From NCBI GenBank assembly GCA_052143655.1, contig JBKQSL010000367.1, positions 1 through 38,400 on the forward strand: a stretch of DNA of 38,400 bases. Reading direction: 5' to 3'. The notes under the pieces are model-generated. The model ran no database searches. It saw nothing but the letters and a program-made list of their open reading frames with translations, and had not been told where the DNA came from. A program made the translations under genes and the position numbers. Of the stretch, positions 16,537 through 23,752 are shown piece after piece (the first letter of the stretch is position 1; each line of letters opens with the position of its first letter). The DNA comes from CAVSUR01 sp052143655. GTDB lineage: Bacteria > Actinomycetota > Actinomycetes > Streptosporangiales > Streptosporangiaceae.

Positions 16537-17813
16537 CCGCGCTCGGCACTGTCGCCCGGGCCCCGGTCACGGTCAGCCGCCGGCTCATCGCCGCCTCGGT
16601 CTTCGTGGCCTTCGGCCTGGTCGACATCCTGGTGTTCGGGTTCTTCGCGCACAAGGGCGACGCCGCGTTCGCGCTCGCGCTGCCGGGCGCCTCGGGGCAT
16701 GCCCCGACGATCCACGCCCCCGCCGCCCAGCTGTCCTACGCGCTCGGCGCGGCGTCGATCCTGATCGGCGCCGCCCGCGCGACCTTCGACGAGCCCGTCT
16801 GGGCCAGGCGGCTGAGCATCGGCGCGGTCCTGCTGTTCTTCGTCGTCTCGATGCTGGCCTGGTCGGACACCGGAAGCTGGGCCAACGGCATCCCGGTCAA
16901 CGTGGTCAGCCTGCTGCAGAACACGCTGACCGACTCGATCCCGCTGATCCTCGGGGCGCTGGCCGGCTGCATGGGCGAGCGCTCCGGCGTGATCAACATC
17001 GCCATCGAGGGCCAGCTGCTGATGGGCGCCTTCATGGCCGCGGTGGTGGCCAGCGCGGCCGGCGTGCTCTGGCTCGGCCTGCTGAGCGGGGCCCTCGGGG
17101 GCGCGCTGGTCGGCGCGATCCTGGCCGCCTTCGCGATCAGGTACCTGGTCGACCAGATCATCCTCGGCGTGGTGCTCAACCTGCTGATCAGCGGGCTGAC
17201 CGGTTACATGTACGACCGGCTGCTGGTGCCGCAGGCCAGCACCTACAACAACGCGGCCACGTTCAGCGCGGTCAAGGTGCCGGTCCTCGGTGACATCCCG
17301 GTCATCGGCCCGATCTTCTTCGACTCGACGATCTTCCTGTACATCACCTACGCGGCGATCATCGCAGTCCAGGTCGGCCTGTTCAGCACCCGGTGGGGGC
17401 TGCGGGTGCGAGCGGTCGGCGAGCACCCGACGGCGGCGGACACGGTCGGCATCAAGGTGCTGGGCATCCGGTACAGCAACCTGATCATGGGCGGCATGCT
17501 GGCCGGGATCGGCGGCGCCTTCCTGACGATCGGCTCGGTGGGCACGTTCAGCAAGGACATGTCCTCCGGCCTGGGCTACATCGCGCTGGCCGCGATGATC
17601 TTCGGCCGGTGGACCCCGCTCGGCGCCACCGCCGCGGCGCTGCTGTTCGGCTTCACCGAGGCGCTGCAGAGCTTCATGGGCAGCATCTCCGTGCCGCTCT
17701 CGCCGTTCCTGCTCGGCATGCTGCCGTACGTTGCCACGATCATCGCCGTGGCCGGACTGGTCGGCCGGGTGCGGGCGCCCGCCGCTGACGGCAAGCCGTA
17801 CCTGCGGGCCTGA
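16533..17813 (+). CDS. Nucleoside ABC importer permease 2
   Basis: Second membrane subunit (YufQ-like), 426 residues. After two N-terminal helices separated by a loop of about 50 residues, the conserved core runs from LLQNTLTDSIPLILGALAG through CMGERSGVINIAIEGQLLMG, VDQIILGVVLNLLISGLTGY and RVRAVGEHPTAADTVGIKVL to GLGYIALAAMIFGRWTPLGA. These are the classic segments of the heterodimer partner in BMP-linked importers. ATGA overlap with permease 1. The second binding lipoprotein follows 120 bases later with its own ribosome site. The N-terminal pair of helices before the core is an extension relative to the shorter members of the family. Confidence 0.9.
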   Translation: MTALGTVARAPVTVSRRLIAASVFVAFGLVDILVFGFFAHKGDAAFALALPGASGHAPTIHAPAAQLSYALGAASILIGAARATFDEPVWARRLSIGAVLLFFVVSMLAWSDTGSWANGIPVNVVSLLQNTLTDSIPLILGALAGCMGERSGVINIAIEGQLLMGAFMAAVVASAAGVLWLGLLSGALGGALVGAILAAFAIRYLVDQIILGVVLNLLISGLTGYMYDRLLVPQASTYNNAATFSAVKVPVLGDIPVIGPIFFDSTIFLYITYAAIIAVQVGLFSTRWGLRVRAVGEHPTAADTVGIKVLGIRYSNLIMGGMLAGIGGAFLTIGSVGTFSKDMSSGLGYIALAAMIFGRWTPLGATAAALLFGFTEALQSFMGSISVPLSPFLLGMLPYVATIIAVAGLVGRVRAPAADGKPYLRA

Positions 17814-17933
17814 CCGCCCGCGCGAGGTATGGGAGTACCGCCCGGCGCGGGTTACTCTCGGCCATGACGGCACGGCCGTCCGGGCGCCGGCCGGTCCCCG
17901 GCACCCGCGGGCTCCGGGCCGAGGAGGTACACC

Positions 17934-19070
17934 GTGCGCGCGAAGCTCCCGGCGCTGGCCGGCCTCGGCGCGGCGGCCCTGCTGGCTGCGGGCTGCTCGT
18001 CGGCGGTCACCTCCGCCCATTCGTCTCCGGCTTCACGGCCATCGGCGCGCGCCTCATCGGCGGCCGCGCGATCGCCGGGCTCCGCTGCCCCGGCCGCCCG
18101 GTTCCTGGCGTGCCTGGCCCCCGACACCGGCGGCATTCACGACCGGTCCGTCAACGAGCTGGCCTGGCGGGGCATGCAGCAGGCGCGGGCGGCCGAGCCG
18201 GGCCGGATCAGCGTCAGCTACCGGCCGTCCGCGTCGGCCGCCGATTACCCCGCGAGCATCGGCGCGCTCGTCCGCCGCGGCTGCGGGATCGTCGTCACGG
18301 TCGGACTGCTGATGGGCGACAGCACGCAGCAAGCGGCCAAGGCCAGCCCGCGGCAGAAGTTCGCCATCGTGGACTACTTCTACCGGCCGCCGGTCCGCAA
18401 CATCGACGCGCTGGCCTTCGACACCGCGCAGGCCGCCTTCCTCGGCGGCTATCTCGCCGCCGGCATGTCGAAGACCGGGGTGGTGGGCACCTTCGGCGGC
18501 CAGCAGCTGGCCCCGGTGACCGGTTACCTCGACGGCTTCGCCGACGGCGTGCGGTACTACGACCGGCACCAGCACGCGACGGTGCAGGTGCTCGGCTGGA
18601 GCGAGCAGGCGCAGCAGGGGCTGTTCATCAATACGTTCATCACCCAGAGCGCGGCCCAGTCCGCCGCGCGGGCGCTGATCGGCCAGCACGCGGACGTGAT
18701 CTTCCCGGTGGCCGGCAGCGCCGGGCTGGGCGCGGCCCGGGCGGTGCAGCAGGCCGACGCCGCGGCCGGGCGGGACAAGGTCGCGCTGGAGTGGAGCGAC
18801 ACGGACGGCTGCTTCACCGCGCCGCGCTACTGCCGGTACCTGCTCGCCAGCGTGACGAAGGGGATCGCGCCGACGGTGCGGAACGCGGTGCTCGCCGCGG
18901 CGGCCGGCCGGTTCCGCGGCGGCACCTCGGTCGGGACGCTCGCCAGCGGCGGGGTGGCGCTGTCCGGGCTCGCCGCCCGGGTCCCGGCCCGGCTGCGCTC
19001 CGAGCTGGCGCAGGTCCGGGAGGAGATCACCAGCGGGAAGATCGTCCCCGCGACCCCCAGCCGCCGGTAG
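17934..19070 (+). CDS. Second BMP-family lipoprotein (diverged paralogue)
   Basis: A second substrate-binding lipoprotein of the importer, 378 residues, clearly homologous along its whole length to the one at 12225. GTG start with GAGGAGGT before it; lipobox LAAGC with Cys21; long Ser/Ala tether. Shared blocks include FLGGYLAAGMSKTG, VLGWSEQAQQG, ADVIFPVAGSAGLGAA and EWSDTDGC. The pocket stretch differs: DTGGIHDRSVN here against DTGGIDDKSFN in the first copy, so an Asp, a Lys and a Phe are replaced. It also uses many more Arg in place of Lys. It may bind a different nucleoside for the same permease, or serve as a sensor. Leads into the phosphorylase and mutase genes. Confidence 0.88.
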   Translation: MRAKLPALAGLGAAALLAAGCSSAVTSAHSSPASRPSARASSAAARSPGSAAPAARFLACLAPDTGGIHDRSVNELAWRGMQQARAAEPGRISVSYRPSASAADYPASIGALVRRGCGIVVTVGLLMGDSTQQAAKASPRQKFAIVDYFYRPPVRNIDALAFDTAQAAFLGGYLAAGMSKTGVVGTFGGQQLAPVTGYLDGFADGVRYYDRHQHATVQVLGWSEQAQQGLFINTFITQSAAQSAARALIGQHADVIFPVAGSAGLGAARAVQQADAAAGRDKVALEWSDTDGCFTAPRYCRYLLASVTKGIAPTVRNAVLAAAAGRFRGGTSVGTLASGGVALSGLAARVPARLRSELAQVREEITSGKIVPATPSRR

Positions 19071-19273
19071 CCCCGGACCGGCCGCCAGGCCGGGAGCCCG
19101 GGCGAGCGGTCCGGGGCCGCGGGCGAGCTGCGCCGCGTGCTAGCGTCCATCCACATTCGGCTCCCGTTTCGCACTCCGGGCCCGGCCGCGCGGCATCGCG
19201 ACGATCACCGCGGCGGCCGCCCGGGAGGCCGGTTCCGGGCGCCGGCCCCGCGACGGAAGGCCTGCAGCGCCGC

Positions 19274-20116
19274 ATGACCGCACAGCCCATCGATCCCTCT
19301 GACCCGTACGCCGCCGCGGCGGCGAGCGCGGCCCGGCTGGCCGAGCTGACCGGGCGCGAGGCGCACGACGCCGCCGTTGTCCTCGGCTCGGGCTGGGCGC
19401 CTGCCGCCGACGCGCTCGGCCCCGCCGACGCCCAGGTCCCGCTGGACGACCTGGGCGGCTTCCCGCCGGCCACCGTCGCCGGTCATATCCCGGCCGTCCG
19501 CTCGGTGGCGGTCGGCCCGGCCCGGGTGCTGGTGTTCCTCGGCCGGGTGCACCTGTACGAGGGGCATCCGGTCGCCGCCGTCGTGCACGGCGTGCGCACC
19601 GCGGCCGCCGTCGGCTGCCGGGTCATCGTGCTCACCAACGCCTCCGGCGGGATCAGCCCAGCACTGTGCACCGGCCAGCCGGTGCTGATCAGCGACCACC
19701 TCAACCTGACCGGCCGCTCCCCGCTGGCCGGGCCGCCGCCGCCGGACCGCTACGCGTCCCGGTTCACCGACCTGTCGGACCTTTACTCGGCCCGGCTGCG
19801 GGCCCTCGCCCGGGCCGCCGATCCCGGCCTCGCCGAGGGCGTGTACGCGGCGCTGCCCGGCCCGCACTACGAGACCCCGGCCGAGATCCGGATGCTGCGC
19901 GCGGCCGGTGCCGACATGGTCGGCATGTCCACGGCGCTGGAAGCCATCGCCGCCCGCCATCTGGGCGCCGAGGTGCTCGGCATCTCGCTGGTCACCAACC
20001 CGGCCGCCGGGCTGTCCCCGGCCGGCCTGGACCACGCCGAGGTGCTCGCCGCCGGGCAGCGCTCAGCCGCAGCCGTCGGCAGCCTGCTGGCCGCGATCCT
20101 GCCCGGCATCGGCTGA
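19274..20116 (+). CDS. punA: Purine nucleoside phosphorylase
   Basis: Splits inosine and guanosine (and deoxy forms) with phosphate to base and pentose 1-phosphate; 280 residues, trimeric low-mass type. Motifs in order: phosphate-binding VVLGSGW (Ser39), GHIPAVRSV, GRVHLYEGH (His93), VLTNASGGI, GPHYETPAEIRMLRAAGADM, and MSTALEAIAARHLG in place of the vertebrate MSTVPE-type segment, then LVTNPAAG. The base-recognition Asn in VTNPAAG is present. A TAGCGT (19141-19146) could be a -10 in the 203-base gap after the second lipoprotein; that gap shows nothing else. Its GC-rich leader has GGAAGG rather far upstream. The mutase starts 1 base after the stop. Confidence 0.92.
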   Translation: MTAQPIDPSDPYAAAAASAARLAELTGREAHDAAVVLGSGWAPAADALGPADAQVPLDDLGGFPPATVAGHIPAVRSVAVGPARVLVFLGRVHLYEGHPVAAVVHGVRTAAAVGCRVIVLTNASGGISPALCTGQPVLISDHLNLTGRSPLAGPPPPDRYASRFTDLSDLYSARLRALARAADPGLAEGVYAALPGPHYETPAEIRMLRAAGADMVGMSTALEAIAARHLGAEVLGISLVTNPAAGLSPAGLDHAEVLAAGQRSAAAVGSLLAAILPGIG

Positions 20117-20117
20117 C

Positions 20118-21824
20118 GTGCCCGGGCACGCCGCGATCGACGCGGACCTGCGGGCCCAGACGGCCGCCTGGATCGCCGACGACCCCGACGAGCGCGACCG
20201 GGCGCAGCTGCAGGCGCTGCTGGACGACGGCGGCCCGCAGGCGGCGGCCGAGCTGGCCGACCGGATGGGCGGACGGCTGGAGTTCGGCACCGCGGGCCTG
20301 CGCGGCGCGGTCGCCGCCGGGCCGAACCGGATGAACCGCGCCGTCGTCCGCGGCACCACCGCGGCCCTCGCCGGATGGCTGGCCAGCCGCAGCGAGCGCG
20401 CCCGCGAGCAGGGCGTGGTGATCGGCTGCGACGCCCGGCACCGGTCGGAGGAATTCGCCGCCGAGGCGGCCCGGGTGCTGGCCGGGGCCGGGATCGCCGC
20501 GCACCTGCTGCCGTCCCGCCAGCCGACGCCGCTGCTGGCGTTCAGCGTCCGGCTGCTCGGCGCCGCTGCCGGGATCATGATCACGGCCAGCCACAACCCG
20601 CCCGCCGACAACGGCTACAAGCTCTACGACAGCAGCGGAGCGCAGATCGTGCCACCCGCCGACGCGGAGATCGAGGCGGCGATCCGCACCGGCGGGCCGC
20701 TCGCGGACGTGCCGCTGGCCGCGCCGGACAGCCCGCTGATCACCCGGCTCGGCGACGAGCCCGCGCAGGCCTACCTGGACGCCGTCAGCCCCGGCGGCCC
20801 GCCGCCGGACGGCGCGGCCTGGCTGCGCTACACCTACACGCCGCTGCACGGGGTGGCCGCCGGGCTGGCGCTGCGGGCGTTCGAGCGGGCCGGCTTCCCG
20901 CCGCCGGACGTCGTCGCCGCGCAGGCGGCGCCCGACCCGGATTTCCCGACCCTGCGGTTCCCGAACCCGGAGGAGCCGGGCGCGCTGGACCTGGCGCTGG
21001 GGCTGGCCCGGCGGACCGACGCCGACCTGCTCATCGCGCATGACCCGGACGGTGACCGGCTGGCCGTCGCGGTGCCCGACCCGGCGGCCGACGGCGGCTG
21101 GCGGGCGCTGACCGGCGACCAGGTCGGTGCGCTGCTCGGCGCGTACCTGCTGGAGCAGGTACCCGCCGGGCCGGGGCCGGACAGCCGGCTGGTGGTCACC
21201 ACGATCGTCTCGAGCACGCTGCTGTCGCGCATCGCCGCCGCGGCCGGCGCCCGGTACGCGCAGACGCTGACCGGGTTCAAGTGGATCGTCCGGGCCGGGG
21301 AGTCCCAGCCGGACGCCCGTCTCGTGCTCGGGTATGAGGAGGCGCTCGGCTACTGCATCGGCGATGCAGTGCGGGACAAGGACGGCATCGCCGCCGCGCT
21401 GGCCGTGCTGCGGCTGGCCGCGACGGCCCGGGCCCAGGGCCGGTCCCTGCTGGATGCCTACGATGCGCTGGAGGAGCGGCACGGCGTGCACCTGACCGGC
21501 CAGCACACCGTGGCCAGCAGGACCCCGGCCGAGGTGATGGCCCGGCTGCGCGGCGACGTCCCTGGCGAGCTTGGCGGCCTGCCGGTGACCGGGGTGACCG
21601 ACTTCACTGGCGGGTCGGGCGAGCTGCCGTCCGCCGACGTGCTCAGCTACCGGCTGCCCGGCGGCCGGGTGGTGATCCGGCCGAGCGGCACCGAGCCCAG
21701 GATCAAGGCCTACCTGGAGATCGTCGAGCCGGTCCCGGCCGGGCAGCTGGCCGCGGCCCGGACCGCGGCGCAGGCGCGGATGGAACCGCTGCGCGCCGCG
21801 GTCGCGGCACTGCTGGAACGCTGA
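20118..21824 (+). CDS. pmmB: Phosphohexomutase-family enzyme (PGM2/PmmB-like), probable phosphopentomutase
   Basis: Alpha-D-phosphohexomutase of 568 residues, GTG start one base after the phosphorylase stop. Active-site serine S158 in ITASHNP, metal-binding loop DPDGDRLAV, sugar-binding GYEEALGY, and phosphate-binding PSGTEPRIKAYLE; N-terminal EFGTAGLRGA marks the PGM2-like subgroup. Annotated in actinobacteria as phosphomannomutase PmmB. Relatives in this subgroup can interconvert pentose 1- and 5-phosphates, and here it sits directly behind the phosphorylase with no DeoB-type enzyme in the window, so a phosphopentomutase role is inferred. That would link the phosphorylases to DeoC and the pentose phosphate pathway. 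Confidence 0.88.
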   Translation: MPGHAAIDADLRAQTAAWIADDPDERDRAQLQALLDDGGPQAAAELADRMGGRLEFGTAGLRGAVAAGPNRMNRAVVRGTTAALAGWLASRSERAREQGVVIGCDARHRSEEFAAEAARVLAGAGIAAHLLPSRQPTPLLAFSVRLLGAAAGIMITASHNPPADNGYKLYDSSGAQIVPPADAEIEAAIRTGGPLADVPLAAPDSPLITRLGDEPAQAYLDAVSPGGPPPDGAAWLRYTYTPLHGVAAGLALRAFERAGFPPPDVVAAQAAPDPDFPTLRFPNPEEPGALDLALGLARRTDADLLIAHDPDGDRLAVAVPDPAADGGWRALTGDQVGALLGAYLLEQVPAGPGPDSRLVVTTIVSSTLLSRIAAAAGARYAQTLTGFKWIVRAGESQPDARLVLGYEEALGYCIGDAVRDKDGIAAALAVLRLAATARAQGRSLLDAYDALEERHGVHLTGQHTVASRTPAEVMARLRGDVPGELGGLPVTGVTDFTGGSGELPSADVLSYRLPGGRVVIRPSGTEPRIKAYLEIVEPVPAGQLAAARTAAQARMEPLRAAVAALLER

Positions 21825-21842
21825 CCGCCGGACTGTGTCAGT

Positions 21843-21897
21843 CCATGATCGTGAAGACTTACCGCCACCGGTGACCGGGAACTCTTCGCGATCATGG
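21843..21897. repeat. 55-bp palindromic dispersed element, copy 1
   Basis: Begins CCATGATCG and ends CTTCGCGATCATGG; 15-base arms pair with one mismatch (T at 21852, which would be a U-G pair in RNA). The core contains the palindrome CACCGGTG. It is 19 bases after the mutase stop. Its reverse complement matches 26131-26185 at 49 of 55 positions. It could act as a terminator or RNA-stabilising hairpin, or be a REP/MITE-like element. Confidence 0.85.
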
Positions 21898-22005
21898 GCT
21901 GGCCGCCGTCAGGCCGGGGCCATGTCAGGCCGGGCGGGCCGAGCCGGGCAGCAGGCCGGGCGGGCGGCGTGGCGGGCCTGGCGGCGGCGTGGCAAGCTCG
22001 GGGAC

Positions 22006-22545
22006 ATGAGTCACGCGCACGAAGGTCCCGCCTGCGACGTCGCGCACGGCCATCAGCCGGCCCCGCCCGAGGAGAAGATGCTCGTCGCGGTATTCGCCTC
22101 GCCGGTCGCGCAGTTCCTGCTCCGCTACGGCGCAGACGCGGGGTACCGGACCATGCTGGTCGAGCCGGACCCCGAGCGCGCGGTGGACGCCGAAACCGAC
22201 CGCCAGGGCGGCGACGACCAGGCGGAGATCGCCAAGAGCCTGGCCGGCTTCGCCGCCGGAGCGGACGTGGTGGTCACCGACCACCACCGGCCCGAGCTCG
22301 GGGTGATGCTGCGCGACGCGCTGGCCGGCCAGGCGCGCTGGGTGGGGATCATGGGCAACCCGCGGGAACAGGGGCCGCACGTCGCCGCGCTCACCGAGCT
22401 CGGCGTGGACGAGGCGGAGATCCGCCGGGTGCACCGGCCCATCGGGCTCAACATCGGCTCCCGGACCCCGCCGCAGATCGCCCTCGCCACCCTGGCCGGC
22501 CTGATCGCCGACCGCAACGGCAAGCCTGGCGGTTTCGCCTTCTGA
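22006..22545 (+). CDS. XdhC/CoxI-family protein, Rossmann domain only
   Basis: 179 residues. The body from MLVAVFASPVAQFLLRYGAD through ADVVVTDHHRPELGVMLRDAL, WVGIMGNPREQGPH and RRVHRPIGLNIGSRTPPQIAL matches the C-terminal Rossmann (XdhC_C) domain of factors that insert the sulfido-molybdenum cofactor into xanthine dehydrogenase. The usual N-terminal XdhC_CoxI domain is absent. Residues 1-22 are His/Pro-rich (SHAHEG, AHGHQPAP). ATG 22006 was chosen because coding-like sequence begins there; the longer upstream frame crosses the palindromic element. Its place after purine-salvage genes suits a purine oxidation link, but no dehydrogenase genes are in the window. Confidence 0.8.
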   Translation: MSHAHEGPACDVAHGHQPAPPEEKMLVAVFASPVAQFLLRYGADAGYRTMLVEPDPERAVDAETDRQGGDDQAEIAKSLAGFAAGADVVVTDHHRPELGVMLRDALAGQARWVGIMGNPREQGPHVAALTELGVDEAEIRRVHRPIGLNIGSRTPPQIALATLAGLIADRNGKPGGFAF

Positions 22546-22573
22546 GCTGCTGTGCCGGCCGTATGGTGACCGC

Positions 22574-22996
22574 ATGAGCCAGCAGGACGGCTACTCGCAG
22601 ACCCCGCTGGCGCGCAAGCTCGGGATCGGCGAAGACGACGAGGTCGCGGTCATCGGCGCGCCGGACGGGTTCGCCGACCGCCTCGAGGCGCAGGTCGATG
22701 AGAGCGCCGTGCTGCACACCGAGCTGACCGGGGACGGCCTGTTCGACGTGATCGTCGCGTTCGTCACCGCCCGCGCCGAGCTCGCCGCCGCGCTGGACCG
22801 GCTGCGCGGCCGGATGGCCCCGGCCTGCGGCCTGTGGATCGCCTGGCCGAAGCGGTCTTCGGGGGTGGCGACCGAGCTGAGCGATGGCGTGGTCCGCGAG
22901 GCTGGGCTGGCCGCCGGGCTGGTCGACAACAAGGTGTGCGCGATCGACGCGACCTGGTCGGCGCTGCGGCTGGTCATCCGCCGCGCCGACCGGTAG
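22574..22996 (+). CDS. DUF3052 family protein
   Basis: 140-residue protein of a family almost limited to actinobacteria, function unknown. Characteristic order: SQTPLARKLGI, GAPDGFADRLE, DVIVAFVTARAELAAALDRL, then GLWIAWPKRSSGVATELSDG, VVREAGLAAGLVDNKVCAID and WSALRLVIRR. No signal peptide or membrane segment, no visible catalytic motif; probably a small cytoplasmic alpha/beta protein. It starts 28 bases after the XdhC-type gene in the same direction and may share its transcript; it converges with the VOC gene. Confidence 0.88.
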   Translation: MSQQDGYSQTPLARKLGIGEDDEVAVIGAPDGFADRLEAQVDESAVLHTELTGDGLFDVIVAFVTARAELAAALDRLRGRMAPACGLWIAWPKRSSGVATELSDGVVREAGLAAGLVDNKVCAIDATWSALRLVIRRADR

Positions 22997-23013
22997 CAGC
23001 CGGGCGGCCCGGC

Positions 23014-23532
23014 TCAGTCCAGCAGCCGGGTGCCGTTGAAGACCCCGAGTTCCTCCCGGTACAGCTCCAGCCCCACGCCGTTCGGGTCGCGGAAGTACAT
23101 GCTCTCCTCGACCCCCCGGTCCGGACCCAGGTAGTCCGCGCCCGCCTCGTCGAGCTTGCGCCTGGCCGCGTCGTACTGCTCGGGTGAGATCGAGATGGCC
23201 AGGTGCTGCACCGCGCCGATGGTCTCGGTGAAAGCCGGGTGGTCGTGCCCGGGGAAGTCGAAGAAGCCGAGCAGATTGTGGTTGCCGATGTCGAAGAAGA
23301 AGTGGCTGGAGCCGGCGTAGTCCCGGTTCTCCACCAGCTCGACCAGCGGGAAGCCGAGGAATTCCTGGTAGAACTGGATGGTCTCCTCGGTGTCGCGGCA
23401 GATCAGCGCCAGGTGGTGGATGCCCTGCACGGTGGCGGCGGGCCGCTGCGCGGCCGGCCGCAGGTAGCGCTGCCGCAGTTCCTCCCGCCGCGCGCGGATC
23501 TTCTCCAGTTCCTGGCCCGCTGGCTGTGGCAT
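23014..23532 (-). CDS. VOC-family (glyoxalase/dioxygenase fold) protein
   Basis: 172 residues; ATG 23532 has GAGGAGA ahead of it. Residues 1-30 are a charged helix; the vicinal-oxygen-chelate fold runs from VQGIHHLALICRDTEETIQF (candidate metal His39 or His40) through FLGFPLVELVENRDYAGSSH, GAVQHLAISISPEQYDAARR and SMYFRDPNGVGLELYREE, where the late glutamate would be the third ligand. Fold and metal binding are clear; the reaction (glyoxalase, extradiol cleavage or resistance) is not decidable from this. Convergent with DUF3052 and divergent from the drug exporter, so the shared 220-base upstream region may hold both promoters. Confidence 0.85.
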   Translation of the reverse strand: MPQPAGQELEKIRARREELRQRYLRPAAQRPAATVQGIHHLALICRDTEETIQFYQEFLGFPLVELVENRDYAGSSHFFFDIGNHNLLGFFDFPGHDHPAFTETIGAVQHLAISISPEQYDAARRKLDEAGADYLGPDRGVEESMYFRDPNGVGLELYREELGVFNGTRLLD

Positions 23533-23686
23533 GACCTGTCTCCTCGTTCCGGCGGCGTGCCGGGCCGCGTGCCGGGCCCCGGCCCCGATGCGATCAGTGT
23601 CGCGCCCCTCCAGTGTCTCCCGGCTGCCCGCGCAGGCAACACCGGCTACCGGGCCGGGCCTGGCCACGACAGCCACTCGCTAAATT

Positions 23687-23735
23687 TTGACAGTCACATT
23701 CAAAAATAGTTAACTATGAACTGATACTGACTGTC
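23687..23735 (+). promoter_or_regulatory. Promoter and nested palindromic operator of the drug exporter
   Basis: An AT-rich island in GC-rich DNA. TTGACA (23687-23692) is a perfect -35; TAACTA (23711-23716), 18 bases later, is a fair -10. GACAGTCA (23689-23696) is exactly complementary to TGACTGTC (23728-23735), and the 10-bp palindrome TAGTTAACTA (23707-23716) sits at almost the same centre. Both dyads overlap the promoter, so a bound dimer would block transcription. The TetR protein encoded after the exporter is the likely ligand. Confidence 0.7.
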
Positions 23736-23752
23736 TGATGATGGAGGGTGTC

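Noticed and set aside
15211..18020. Very long minus-strand frames opposite the two permeases and the second lipoprotein
   Set aside because: Composition is the mirror image of permease codons (Asp/Arg/Gly-rich) with no recognisable family; the plus strand encodes clear permeases.
21835..22005. N-terminal extension of the XdhC-like protein through the palindromic element
   Set aside because: The extension runs across a repeated palindrome and low-complexity GC sequence, and the ATG at 22006 directly precedes recognisable coding sequence.
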